From: Dreissena polymorpha
Lineage: Eukaryota > Mollusca > Bivalvia > Myida > Dreissenidae
Length of the DNA: 64,000 bases
Reading direction: 5' to 3'
Assembly: GCF_020536995.1 (NCBI RefSeq)
Contig: NC_068359.1
Location: 69,814,110-69,878,109 of the forward strand
Part shown: positions 46,901-58,149 of the stretch, piece after piece
How positions within the stretch are numbered: the stretch's first letter is position 1
How the letters are laid out: the number at the start of each line of letters is the position of its first letter
Made by a program: the position numbers and the translations under genes
The notes under the pieces: generated by a model
What the model was told of the DNA's origin: nothing
The model's input: the letters and a program-made list of their open reading frames with translations, nothing else
Databases searched by the model: none

Positions 46901-49900
46901 ATCACGTTCATATTGTTGTCCCAAAATGTTTCATCACAGAAATGACGTCACACGAGTCATCATAAATTGCATAATCAAGTGATGAAAATAAAATACGGAA
47001 AACTGGTTCGGTAATATAAATTAAAGAAATAATTGAAGACTAAGAAAATTAATGGGATAAATCGATTATTAGGTCGGTTTCGAATAAAGCGAAGTTCATT
47101 TTGCTCGGCCCGAAAATCTGAACCACTCAACATAATAATGGTTGTTCATTGCTGAAATTAAATACAATTATTGAATATTAAAATTGTTCATGGTTCATAT
47201 AAATTGTTCATGTTTTGATAGTGTGTTCGGTATAATAAAATAAATATTACATGTCCAACAGGGTGACAGTAAATTTGTCAACTTTCGGAAAAATACTGTC
47301 AACCTTGGTTTCGCCTCGGTTGACAGTATTTCCTCAAGTTGACAAATTTACTGTCACCCTGTCAGACATGTTATATTTATATAATACACATATCACTTAA
47401 CAACTTCCCTATATGTCTGCCATGTTTACCTGGATGCTTTCTGTTCTAGATGACGCCTCCTGCAGATATGCATCGTAAACCCATGAACTGTCTTACAACG
47501 AAATTCATGCGTCAGTCAACCAACAAGTTCCGATGTCCCATCTTCTGTATTACAGTATGAGTTTAAGATAATTTATATGTTACATTTTAATAATAATTGG
47601 TATCTTATCCAAACCTGTTTGGTACTCTACAATATCAGTAGAGTTAATTTATTTTTTACTTGCATGTGTAGTAAAAATTGGTATGCTAACTCTTTTTATA
47701 CTTCGGATTCCAATATTTGTACTTATCTCAATGTTGGCCCAGTCGTACACCTTAATTGATGTGGAATTATATACAATAATGTTGATGCCCATTGATATGT
47801 TCTATATATGTATACAAATACAGAGGTTCAATTAAGGCATGGGATGCAGGTATATCTTCCTGATATTTTGACCGAAATATTTAACAACAGGCACTTGCTT
47901 TTTGAAACTTAAGTTAAAAAACCTGTGACTCCTGCAACTATTAAGCGTTGCATAATGTTGCTGTTTGAGTGGACCCCAAAACAGGGCTATTCCTGGCTAA
48001 AAATGGTTTGTAGCCAAACTTGCTTTTAATATCTGAATGTAATGATTTTGATATTTTATCGGTGACTATGAAGAAAGTCTTGTAGCCATTTGGAAATTTC
48101 CTTATCTTGTAGCCATTTGGCTAATTTGGCAATGGCGGAGTAAGCCCTGACCCGAGTTTCAAAGGTGGATGATACTTTACATTTGGGTGTACTGGGATGT
48201 CTGATGAACAATAATGAATGTGAAACTTGAGTGTTGCATGTTGTACTTGTTATAGTGGACACCAGAGGGGCGCAGGCTTGTGACAGGGGCCTCCAGTGGG
48301 GAATTCACGCTGTGGAACGGACTAACATTCAGCTTCGAAACCATTCTACAGGTACGGGAACGAAATGGTGGTTTAACTGTTTAGGCGTTGCATGTTGCTG
48401 TTTTATATCAGACCTTACAGGTACACACATGAAATGCCGGTGGTATTATGTTGGGTAGCATGTTAGCTTGAAATTGCAGACCTTGTTTTTCCTTTATTAA
48501 GGTCCTTATATAGGCCCCTTCATGAATAGCTAGGAAACAAAATGCCAGTCAAATTTTGTTGGGCTGCATGTTCGTTTGAAACGACAGACACATGTTTTTC
48601 CTTTATTTAGTTGCTGATAGAGACGGCGTCCCGAATGTGTTATTTTCCCAAAGGGAGACAATTGCAAATTCAGCTGTGGGAAAGGAATAAGATTTCTGAG
48701 ATTACGATTGCGGATGAGAGTTACATTTAGAAGTATTATGACTGACCAATACACACAGCATTTAACTCCATGGAGACATTGTACATTCATTTGCCTAGAC
48801 CCTGTAAAGCTGCTATCTATCAGGGATTTTATTAGATTTAAAAAAACGAACAGGATTCGAATGAACCCATGCTTAAAATGTTAAGATTGAACATGAAATT
48901 CTCAGGGGTCAAAATACTGAAATGCAGAGATTTTAAAATGTTATGCAAATATTTTGAATAAACTTAAGTGAAATACAAAGCAAAAGACACAAATTTGTTT
49001 GATTTGCAATATTTTTTGGAGGTGGCTTCTTAGTAATGTTTGCATCTAAATGATGCATGAAAGGTAATTTGGATGAGTCAATAGAGAGAAAATTGCAAAG
49101 TGCTAGCGTAAAAAGCAGGATTCTGCTTCAATGGAAATCCCCTGATGTATGTATTGCTAGGTTTGTGCCAGTGCAGGCGAAAACGTGGCTTAATGCATGT
49201 TCAGATTGCACAGGCTTATCAATGATGACACTTTCCACCTAAATTTAATTTAATTTCTAATTTAAATGAATAGGTTTAAATTTGCGATATATCCACATGG
49301 CAGGCCATGACATGTCAGTCATAACATGTCAGTGCGGGCGATGGTGTGAAGCCACAAACATAAGTTTATGGTTACTGGCCACCATTAGTTGCTATCTGGG
49401 TTTTGCTAGTATATGACTAGGATGTAACTGACTATTCCAGGCCCACGACACGTCAGTGCGGGCGATGGTATGGAGCCACAACGATCAGTGGATAGTGACG
49501 GGCCACCACTAGTAGCTATCTGTGTATTGCTAGTATATGACTGACTCTATTGCAGGCCCACGACACATCAGTGCGGGCGATGGTATGGAGCCACAACGAT
49601 CAGTGGATGGTGACTGGTGACCACGCGGGCTTCATCAAGTACTGGCAGTCGAACATGAACAATGTGAAGATGTACCAGGGCCACAAAGAGCCAGTGCGGT
49701 CCATCAGGTGGGATATAGTGCTCGGTGGCTGAACCAGTAAGGTTTTTGTAACTTTTAAAATGTGACAAGTGAAGTTGTGCTGTCAACTGAATTGGCTGGT
49801 CTACAGCTGCTGATTATCCTGTTATGTCTTTATTTTTTCGATAATTTGGCTTAATGCACGAGCCTTTAGCGCAGTCCACACTGGCTAATCAGGGACCTGT

Positions 49901-52854
49901 GCAGACTGCAATCTGGGATTAAACTTAACACACTTGCATTAAGCTCCCTTTTACCCAAAGCTAGTTCTTTTTTGTTGAAATTTTAATGTTGAAAAAAAGT
50001 TTATTAGAAAACATAAAACATAAGCAATTTTCTGAATTATATGTTTAACATGTGAGGTTTATAATAATTTATTTACTTAAAAAAAGAGATGAATTCATGG
50101 CTTTAGAATATTCTCCTAAAACTTGTAAGATGAAGAAATTCATAAAAGAAAAGCTTATGTTTACAAAAAACATTCTTTTTGCAAGTTTTAATGTAATATG
50201 CAAGCGGGTTTAACCAATACAACTCAGTTGGCAGGCTCAATTTGGTGTTAAGTTATCCATGGTGCGTGAAGTTATTGTGATGATATGCTTTGTGATATAT
50301 ATATATATACATGCCATAAAGGCAAGTTTGAGTAATAAAGGGCAGTTGCACTTTAAAGTTTGTTAACAGCCATAAAGGCAAAATGTGATTTATTTATATA
50401 TATATATTATTTTAATTATAGTATAGCAATTGGTGCTCACTATATGACATATGATGGCCATAAAGGCAATTTATTTCTGGTGTATGTTTGCCATAAAGGC
50501 ATGTGCAATATTTTTATGATGATGCCATAAAGGCAGCTATTTTTTATTAAGTTTGACCTCTTTATTAATATATTCATTTAAGTTTAATAAAGTATTTAAA
50601 ACAGCAATATTTATTGCTTCTTTATTTCTCCTGATTCAAGTGCAAGTCTTTTCATTGACTTCTTTATTATCAAAATAGAACACCACCAAATAATCGTAAT
50701 CTTTACACTTAATAGAACACCATATTCTTAATAGCATAAACGTGTAATATGGTAGATATGGTAAAGGAAAACAAATATGGTTAGTGAACCAATCGCTATC
50801 TAGAAATCATAGAAATTGGCTGTGAATGCCGCATTGTGATTGATTGATCATGATACTTCCATAATCAGTTCTGAGGTAGCAATCGTTTCCTCCTTGCTAC
50901 CAGGATGTTGAGGGGTCAAACCCCATTTAGGGACCATTCTCAGGTACTAATTTTCTCCCCCCCCCCCCCTGAAAGAAAAAATTGAGCCCAAGGTAATGGG
51001 ATTTGAGCCCAAGGTAATGGGTTTGAACTACGAGGTAAACTATTCAGTTATCTCACAATAAATGTGTAGGAAAAAGTGATAGTGTACATGCTGGACCAGA
51101 AATATTTGAACAGTTGTGTAAATAAGTAAATAATTACAACATTCCAAAAAATAGGACAAGTTGTTTGACTTCTGCATGTGTGTTTAATATTTTACTGTTT
51201 GGACAAGATGAGAACTGACGTGCATCATCGAGAAAAAGCAATGATAATGTGTGATAAATGTTAATGAATGGAGAAACATCACTTCTTCACTTAGTCTCAT
51301 GAAGCCCATACTGTTTGAAACACAATGCATAATACAAATATAAAATTAAACTGCGTGAAATCAATATGGTATATTAAAATAATAAATCAATATCAATACC
51401 AACAAATTTCATTATAAAGTTTGTGCTTTTTGCTTTGTGATGTGAAAATGATAGCATCAAATGTTTACATTTTAAAGTACAGTTCATTGAATGTTTATTG
51501 TTCTAAGAAACTTAAATAATTGTAGAATAGTTCACATTGAAAAGTTATAGTCTTTAATACAGAAGTGTTATGAAATCTAATAGTTGCATTAAATCATTAA
51601 ACGTCAGATGAGTCAGGCTGTTATCAAATAAAGACTTAAATCCAACGGATTGTACTAAGCATTCTTGATAATAAATAAATGCATAAATTAATTTTGTTTT
51701 CCTTGAGAACAAATCTTAATATTGTACTCAAATATTGTTTTTCGTGAGAAATATAAGCTCTGAATCTTCCTGTTTTGTTAAGAAATATATAATATGGCCA
51801 TTACCTATGTTTCTTGGAGAAATATATTGCCAGCCCAATGTATTCCCCTTTAGAAAGCAATATGAGGCATAATTTCTTGAAAGATGAATGCTTTATAAAA
51901 ACAGAGTACCAAAACTTAGACTACATCTGTTTCGTGGAAGATCAGAATAAAATGGAATATTTGTATGTACAAGAAATAACACTGGAACATTTGTCAAATG
52001 CTGAATAAACGCATCCTTGTCTGATTGATAGCACCGCTGGACTAAGAACGTCAGAAAATGAGAATAAAGTTTTGCGTGATTGAATGAGAAATAAAGGCAT
52101 CTGCCCATAATGTGTGAACTATGATGTATTGTTAATTTCTGAAAATGACATAATTTTGTTTTTCAAACTTGCAAATAAAGGCACTTTGCCCATTCATAAA
52201 TTTTGCACATGTTATTATGATTTTGCAGCTTTGAATTTTGTTTTATAAGAATTACAGCGGAGTCACATTTACAAATAACCAAGATGACCAGATGTACATG
52301 TAAGGATCCTGCACACCACTTGAATTGTTTTGTAACCATTATTTTGTAGCCTTGAAGATAATTTATACAGCCTGTTTAAACTGAGCGGCAATCTGGGAAA
52401 ACAGGGCTTAATGCATGTGCTGAAAGTGTCATCCCAGATAAGCTTGGGCAATCTGCACAGGCTAAGCAGGGACGACAAAGTCCACCAACTCTTTGTTACA
52501 AAGAGACTTCGGTTATAAGAAAAATACTTAAAAGGCTGAAAGTGATTACCCTGTGCAGACTTCAAAGGCTAATTTGTGATGACACTTAAGTAATATGCAT
52601 TAATCCCAGAGGTCCACGAATGAGACTCGAATGTTGGAAATTTCCAAGCGGAAAATCAAGTGGCAAGCTTTGTCAATATGCTGTTGATTTCAGTGCAAAA
52701 TAAAATCTTTGAATATCATATGCATTGTGTGTTTTTACTGTCTTGCCTTCCTTCAGTTTTTGTCCGACTGACTCGAAGTTTGTGTCGAGTTCTGATGACG
52801 GGACTGTGCGTGTGTGGGATTTCATGCGATGTTACGAGGAGAAGATTTTGAGAG
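40929..52854 (+). CDS. WDR33: WDR33, cleavage/polyadenylation factor subunit, first 7 coding exons (3' part outside window)
   Basis: Exons: 40929-40997, 42445-42702, 44958-45026, 47450-47554, 48256-48351, 49556-49707, 52757-52854; phases agree and introns are GT-AG. They encode 282 residues of a CPSF subunit that, with CPSF30, recognises AAUAAA in pre-mRNA. The start is [25 protein letters not shown] matches the human N-terminus. Exon 2 carries a Gly/Pro-rich insert with a doubled DGGRPGAA, then [18 protein letters not shown], the basic segment that contacts the hexamer in known structures. Exons 4-7 give the first WD repeats: [40 protein letters not shown], then [17 protein letters not shown] splice acceptor just before the ATG ('ttatccacag', 40901-40910) implies an upstream non-coding exon, which I could not place. 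The next expected peptide (GHGADVK...) is not found before 64000. Confidence 0.95.
41325..42000 (+). mobile_element. Tandem-core element in WDR33 intron 1
   Basis: Starts 'ttagcgaggctgttttcgga' and 'gaaaacccgagctattgtca'; units of about 150-170 bp contain 'attgtgagattttaaaat', 'catcattgga' and 'atctccaaggtcaaggtcac'. Relatives: 46020-46660, 55005 and 60115-61171. Confidence 0.65.
42012..42434 (+). mobile_element. Tandem-core element abutting WDR33 exon 2
   Basis: Starts 'ttattatcccccgccatagg' and ends 'aatggcgggggatatcaatt' plus 'caacgaatttgcttgt'. CCCCCGCCAT and ATGGCGGGGG are subterminal inverted repeats. Its last base is 10 bases before exon 2. Confidence 0.75.
42517..42564 (+). repeat. 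24-bp in-frame duplication in WDR33 exon 2
   Basis: Two units of 'gatggaggcaggccaggggc' plus 'ggcc' or 'agcc' (42517-42540, 42541-42564) encode DGGRPGAA twice. One base differs, so the event is recent or homogenised. Confidence 0.9.
42755..43795 (+). mobile_element. Tandem-core element in WDR33 intron 2
   Basis: Starts 'tttttagctcatctattttt', with a hairpin to 'aaaaaaaatgagct'; units of roughly 150 bp share 'ttaagttttgtgtttaggtc' type phrases, 'taaagtat' and 'atcataaggggac'. The end is near 'agatgagcggtctgctcccg'. Confidence 0.6.
43805..44000. repeat. 'attgggaa' repeat family, copy 4 (fragment)
   Basis: 'tttttatctgattttggggg', 'gcaaaacgccggatttttgg', 'caaggcaacagataattta'; matches 35540-35700. 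Confidence 0.65.
44001..44957. other. WDR33 intron 2, unique-looking sequence
   Basis: AT-rich; no repeat or coding signal recognised. Confidence 0.3.
45545..45750. repeat. 'aatttactgtcc' direct repeats, WDR33 intron 3
   Basis: A unit 'gaaaaaatttactgtccaaa' plus 'aaatactgtcacccgctacc' occurs twice (45581-45621 and 45647-45687) and a shorter third time near 45710. Related 'actgtca' phrases form the hairpin at 47251-47371. Confidence 0.7.
46020..46660 (+). repeat. Tandem array of about 154-bp core units, WDR33 intron 3
   Basis: Four units with 'ataaatgagcttgtcc', 'attgtcagattttaaaatca', 'tttggcacatttgttcacca', 'aattacgtcgatatct' and 'aaggtcaaggtcacaatttg'. Same core as 41325-42000 but without visible element ends. 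Confidence 0.75.
47251..47371. mobile_element. 120-bp hairpin MITE, WDR33 intron 3
   Basis: 'acagggtgacagtaaatttg' 'tcaacttt' on the left is the reverse complement of 'caaatttactgtcaccctgt' on the right, with a second inverted pair 'atactgtcaacc' / 'ggttgacagtat' towards the centre. Confidence 0.8.
49304..49555 (+). pseudogene. Two partial copies of WDR33 exon 6 (pseudo-exons)
   Basis: Copy B (49441-49555, 115 bp) begins after an intact acceptor 'tattccag' and repeats the first 60 bases of exon 6: it reads [17 protein letters not shown], then IVTGHH and a TAG. Copy A (49304-49440, 137 bp) is older: it has an internal duplication ('gacatgtcagt...acatgtcagt') and stops in all frames. After the exonic part both continue with 'ggccaccactagtagctatc' 'tg' and 'ttgctagtatatgact' up to the next acceptor. 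Neither copy has the second half of the exon or its donor. Confidence 0.9.
49846..49955. mobile_element. Palindromic MITE, copy 6, WDR33 intron 6
   Basis: 'ggcttaatgcacgagccttt', 'ggctaatcagggacctgtgc', 'cttgcattaagctcc'. Another fragment of the family is at 49185-49235. Confidence 0.6.
50312..50535. repeat. Cluster of five TGCCATAAAGGCA motifs, WDR33 intron 6
   Basis: The motif (T)GCCATAAAGGCA occurs at 50312-50324, 50369-50380, 50457-50468, 50489-50501 and 50523-50535. It is a 4-bp stem (TGCC/GGCA) around ATAAA. Spacing is irregular (about 57, 88, 32 and 34 bases) and the sequences between are not alike, so this is not an ordinary tandem repeat. (at)n runs lie beside it at 50296-50310 and 50395-50409. 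Confidence 0.85.
50536..52397. other. WDR33 intron 6, largely unremarkable
   Basis: AT-rich. Phrases 'aataaaggcatctgccc' (52090) and 'aataaaggcactttgccc' (52175) echo the upstream hairpin motif. The open frame at 51814-52008 has no family resemblance. Confidence 0.3.
52398..52608. mobile_element. Palindromic MITE, copy 7, WDR33 intron 6
   Basis: 'acagggcttaatgcatgtgc', 'gtcatcccagataagc', 'ctgcacaggctaagcaggga', then a second stem and 'tgcattaatccc'. Near full length; ends about 150 bases before exon 7. Confidence 0.75.
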
Positions 52855-52907
52855 GTAAGAATTCTTGGAAGGTGACAGAAATTTAAGAATTAGCCAGGCT
52901 CTAGGAA

Positions 52908-53131
52908 ACTGTGGCCTCATGCATGTCTGCAAAGTGTCGTCCCAGATAAGACTTGCAATCTGGGCAGGCTAATCAAGGATGCCACTTTCCTCTTTTGTGG
53001 TATTTTAAGTTTAAGGAAGTCTTATCTGAGTAAAAAATCCATTATTGGCTGTAAGTGTTGTTCCAGATGAACCTGTGTAGACTGCGCAGGCTGATCTGGG
53101 AGGATACTTTACGCACATGCATTATGCCCGG
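52908..53131. mobile_element. Palindromic MITE, copy 8, just after WDR33 exon 7
   Basis: 'tgcaaagtgtcgtcccagat', 'gggcaggctaatcaaggatg', 'gactgcgcaggctgatctgg', 'tttacgcacatgcattatgc'. It begins about 55 bases after the exon 7 donor. Confidence 0.75.
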
Positions 53132-53284
53132 TATTGGTGTTTTCTTGCCGATGCGCTGAGTTTTCACACACCAACATACCAAACCATTCTGTATTTGGGA
53201 GTTTCTGAGGCATCTTTATTCTGCTTCATGTCCTTGGCAAGATCATGCATGCATGGATGTGAGAGTTTTTGTCAAAATGGCTTT

Positions 53285-53665
53285 TTATGCCCCTTAAGGG
53301 TGGCATATAGTTTTTTAACTTTCTGTCCGTCCGTCCGTCCGAAAACTTTAACATTAGTCATTACTTTTGCAATATTGAAGATAGCAACTTGATATTTGGC
53401 ATGCATGTGTATCTCGTGGAGCTGCACATTTTGAGTGGTGAAAGGTCAAATATATGGCGTCTGTCTGTCCGTCTGAAAACTTAAACATTGGTCATAACTT
53501 TTGCAATATTGATGATAGCAACTTTATATTTGGCATGCATGTGTATCTCATTGAGCTGCACATTTTGAGTGGTGAAAGGTCATCCTTCAAGGTCAAAGGT
53601 CAAATATATGGTTTCAAAGTGGCGCAGAAGGGGGCATTGTGTTTCTGACAAACACATCTCTTGTT
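53285..53665 (+). mobile_element. Tandem-core element
   Basis: Starts 'tttttatgccccttaagggt' and ends 'gggggcattgtgtttctgac' 'aaacacatctcttgt'. Two core units of about 150 bp with 'cttgatatttggcatgcatg'. Confidence 0.8.
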
Positions 53666-55004
53666 GAGCTTAAAACACTTCATGCATTCAATGATTTTAA
53701 AATACCTGTATACCAGATGGTTACATAGATAATGAGTGGACACCTAGAGAACTTGATTCTATTAGGACTTATGCCAGTTTTGACCCTGTCTTTCTTGAGG
53801 ATGGTATCTATGCAAGCTTGGACAAGAATAGTGTTTAGCAGGCTGGTTGTTGTGATACATGTATAACTAAACTTATTGTTAAAACTAGGTGAAAAAAGAA
53901 ACGAACAAAGGTTTTCTGTTCATACTTAAACAGTAAGGTTGTCCATGTAGATTACCACACTATGGCTGGAGGTTTTGTGTTCAATGGTGGAGTGCTGGGA
54001 AAATGGCAACTTTATAAGGGTGTCTTTCATTAGAAGCAGATGGCTTCCTTTCAGTTCTGAAATAAGCTCTCAGTTGTCAAAAATAAAACTACTCTTGGTC
54101 TTAATACCTAATGCAATGAAATATTTGGATATAAATATTCTCCTATGCGAGCGAGTCTGTCACATGTAAATCCCAAATGGCTACCTAAAATAAATTGTCT
54201 AGATAGGGTGTGTCAAATCTTTATTTCCTATGATTTCAAAACCACTTGGCACATAATTATGTTTGAAAAGGACCCATATTTTTTAAGAAATGTTTAATGT
54301 AAACAACAAACAATCCTACTTATTTGCAATTTATTTAATGTTCTTAACTTAAAGGTATAACTTCTTAACAAAACTGTTCTTGCAAATTTAATGTATGATA
54401 TGTATTGGTTTCTTAAAGCTCATGGTCGGAAGTTGAAATAACAGTTCAAAATATAGCACTTTATTGTCTTAATTCCTGTATTTTCTGTACTAATGGTACA
54501 GAGAAACATTCATGCATCAACCATCATCAGTATGTGGTCCACAGTAAGCCTAAATAAGGTACTTCCCTTTTTCTGGCCAGATCTCACCGCACTTGTGAAA
54601 TTACAGGTATTGCCCTTTTGTGTGTGCTAAAAATGACAATCTGTTTTTACACCTTTTTGAAAAACGGCCATATGACCCAACAATCTCCCAACACAGCTCA
54701 AATTTTATTTGACACATTATTTGGAGCATTCATTTGTCCAGCCTGGATGTATTTTTTTTTAAATAACTTGGCAGAAGTAATGGTCCAGGGTCAACATCAC
54801 AATTCAAGGTCAAAGGTCAACTTTAGAAAATTAGTGCTTAATAGTTTGTCCACAGCAGAACTCTGTCCAGAATTGGCAAATTGTCAAATAATTTGGCAAA
54901 ATTGATCAACATGCTGAGACATAGTGTTAGGCACAAGAATCAGATACTACGTCAAAAATCAAGGTCAAAGGTCAAATCGTAGTTTTTAATAAATTGAGGA
55001 TTTT
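53666..55004. other. WDR33 intron 7 or downstream; no exon seen
   Basis: AT-rich. A fragment of 'aaggtcaaaggtcaac' core at 54800-54985 shows decayed repeat. No WDR33 coding sequence recognised. Confidence 0.3.
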
Positions 55005-56130
55005 CAGCGAGGCTGTTTTCAGAGAAAACCCGAGCTATTGTCATAGCCAGCTCGCGATCCGCCGTAGGTGTCGTGCTAAAACCTTAACATTGGCCATAAC
55101 TTTTTAAATATTGAAGATAGCACCTTGATATTTGGCATGCATGTGTATCTCATGGAGCTGCATATTTTGAGTGGTAAAATTTCAAGGTGATCATCATCCT
55201 TCAAGGTCTAGGGTCGAAAAAACAAAGTCAAGGGAAGTAATAAGCTTTAAATGGACATAGTTATCTGACCTGCCCGCGTATCTATTTTTGTTAAATAAAT
55301 CAAAGCGGCGCAGTAGGCAGCATTGTGTTTCTGACAAACACATTGTGGTAAAAGGTCAAGGTCATCCTTTACGGTCTATGGTAAAAAATACAGATTTAAG
55401 GGAAGTAATAAGCTTTAAAAAGGGAGAATATTATTCAATATTGAACATAGCCACTTTATATATTTGGCATGCATATGTATCTCATGGAGCTGCACATTTT
55501 GAGTGGTGAATCTACAATCATGGTAGTGGCTTTTAATTATTTGCTACTAAAAATAGAGATTTGTTACAGACGATTTTTTTCAAGGGAAGTAATTTATATC
55601 ATTATAAATCTCATATTATATTTTTCCTTACCAAGAAGTTCTTTTCACAGTTACTGTACAGATTTATTATATTGATTATTTATAACCCAAATGATTGATT
55701 TGTCAAAGTTTTTTTAAATGATATATTTATAATTTCTTTGATGTTCATTACATACCTGTGGACTTATGTCCATAGATACATGATCAATTCTGGCTATGAT
55801 CTCTTTTAAACCACAGGCCTTGTTTGTCAGTGATGTCTGACATGGTCATAATTGACTGTGAGACCCTCCCCCCCTGGTTGGATTGGACAAATTTCAAGGG
55901 AAGTAATAACCTTTCAAGGGAGATGATTTCTATACCTGCCAAATGATAAATAGAAATTTTATTTCAATGCGGCGCAGTAGGGGGCATTGTGTTTCTGACA
56001 AACACATCTCTTGTTTGGTCACTAGGCCAAAGGTCAAGGTCACTGTGACCTCTTAAAAAAAAAAAAAAGAAATGAATCTGACAAGCTTTCGCAGCAGAGC
56101 GTGGCACCCGTTATGCGGTGCTCTTGTTAA
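55005..56130 (+). mobile_element. Mixed tandem-core elements, nested
   Basis: Opens 'cagcgaggctgttttcagag' (one family) but switches at about 55085 to the 'cttgatatttggcatgcatg' core of another, with 'gggggcattgtgtttctgac' ends at 55980-56014, and finishes with 'agagcgtggcacccgttatg' plus 'cggtgctcttgt'. This is an outer element (55005-56127) invaded by a second one. Confidence 0.6.
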
Positions 56131-57035
56131 ATAAGCAGTTATTTCTGCTAACTTGTCCAACATGCACTAGTTGTATCCTTAAATATAAGGGGTGCTTTAC
56201 TAGTAAGACCAAACTTGTTCATCATTGGTATTCTATCTAAATGAGTGAATACAAGTTTTAATACAGAAGATGACACTCTTTAAATGTCTGACTGAAAATT
56301 CCACATATAACTCACTATGCACAGCACTGTAATCATTTTCAAGTGATGATGTTTGCGTTTATCACTGCACACACAGTGGGGAGCTAAGTTGCATTGAATT
56401 ATTTTGCTCGAATGTTAAATAACTTCCAATAAACAGCAAAGGAATATAGATATACAAATCTTAAATGGATTTACTGTAAAAATATCCATACAAATAAGTG
56501 ATATATAGAATGGTGTAAAAATAAATAATATTAAAAAGTATAATTGTTTTTGCACAACCTTAACCAAACTCAATGTTGATTTTAAAGCTATGCTCACCCT
56601 TTTGGGTCATGGAACCTTTCTCTGCAGGTTTCTTACAAAAGTAAAGTTTATGTGAAATATCAAGGCATGTTTAATATATAGGCCCACACTACAATATACA
56701 TGTATTAACATGCTGGTAAGGTACAGATTTTGTAACCTCTAACAGTAATTTAAATGTGACAATTGTAAAATATTAATATCGGATACCATGATTGTTTTGT
56801 TTTTTTGAAGAAATCAGTTTAATGTTAAATGTAATTTCAAGTTGACACCTCATCATTTTTTAAACAAGACAATATATAGGAAGCAAAAAGTAAGAAAGGG
56901 AATAACGCTGAGTAATTTGGACCAAGTGTTTTGGTCATTGTGCACATCCCCTTAACTTTTTACCACTTAGATACATATTTTGACGCATGTGTAGTCCCTT
57001 AAAAAATTAAATTTAATTAAAGACCTTTCTTACTG
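56131..57035. other. No gene seen
   Basis: AT-rich. 'taccacttagatacatattt' at 56961 belongs to a longer repeat shared with 60045-60110, which continues into the 57036-57196 repeat. Confidence 0.3.
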
Positions 57036-57196
57036 TATGCAAGTTTTAAAGGCTTCATTTCCAACCCTTAGATATTCGCAAGCAGCAAACAGCATTTAAC
57101 CTGAACAGACTGCGAGTTACTCGCAGGCTGTTCTGGTTTTATGCTGTTTGCACAAAGCCATTTTCACTTTGCCTCTGAGTGGGAAAGATTTAATGA
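57036..57196 (-). repeat. Dispersed repeat 'cctgcgagtaactc' family, uninterrupted copy
   Basis: Contains 'aaaggcttcatttccaaccc', 'gactgcgagttactcgcagg', 'ctgttctggttttatgctgt' and 'ccattttcactttgcctctg'. Confidence 0.7.
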
Positions 57197-57802
57197 GTTC
57201 TACCCACCTATGAAGTTTCAAGATGAAACCTCTGGACATAATGGGGGGAGGGGTATTCTGATGAAACCACATGGTTGAAAGGTTCTATGTTTACTCAGCA
57301 ACATTGTTTTGCGGTTCTGTACATAATTTGTTATAGTAATGTCCAAGTTGCAAATTGCTGCATATTGTGACAAGTGTTTGTTTTTTGTTTGTTTTTTTTT
57401 GGGGGGGGGGGGGGAAGAATTCTTATACATAAAACAACAATAATAATTATGTGTTGTTACAAACATGTATTTTATACAGTAAAACTTGTTTAACTCAAGG
57501 TTGCACTGGGTTGTCAGAAATGCTTGAGTTGTTGAAGGTCTGAAATTCTTAAGGTGTCAATATTTAGAAGTTAGCAACATTCACTAATATGTATAACTAT
57601 TTTAAGTCATCAACATAAGTGTGTACAATGTTAAAAATATATGTTAAACATGTTTATGAAAAAAATTAGAGCAATACAACTGCTAAGTTGTAATAATTAT
57701 TATTTGTTTAATGTGTCTATTAATATTTAAGAAAATAAATAAAACAAGAAAGAGAATACTATGCATAACCTTAATTTTGAGTACACTTAAAGAAATTATT
57801 TT

Positions 57803-58056
57803 ATAATAGGGGATATTGTGTTTTTGAGACATTTAAATCGCAAATTAATTTTAATAGGGGATAATATTGTTTTTTTGAGACATTTAAATTGCAAATTAAT
57901 TTTTAATATGGGATGATATGGTGTTTTTGAGACATTTAAATAGCAAATTAATTTTTAATAGGGGACTATCTTGTGTTTTTGAGACATTTAAGTTGCAAAT
58001 TAATTTTAAATTGGGGATAATCTTGTGTTTTTGGGACATTTAAATCGTGAGAAAAT
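57803..58056 (+). repeat. 52-bp tandem repeat, about 5 copies
   Basis: Units carry 'gtgtttttgagacatttaaa' and 'gcaaattaatttttaatagg'; 'gagac' falls at 57826, 57877, 57929, 57981 and (as 'gggac') 58033. Confidence 0.85.
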
Positions 58057-58149
58057 TAATTTGGCAAGGAAGAGGGACCAAAATTGTAGTGTCCAAAAAC
58101 TATTTATACACATGGCATATCAAATTTACTCTTATTAGATGTATATTTT

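Noticed and set aside
50312-50535. CRISPR-like array from the 13-base repeats
   Set aside because: The repeats are too short and the spacing is irregular; eukaryotic intron.
51814-52008. 64-codon open frame in WDR33 intron 6
   Set aside because: No family resemblance, AT-rich, within an intron between two established exons.
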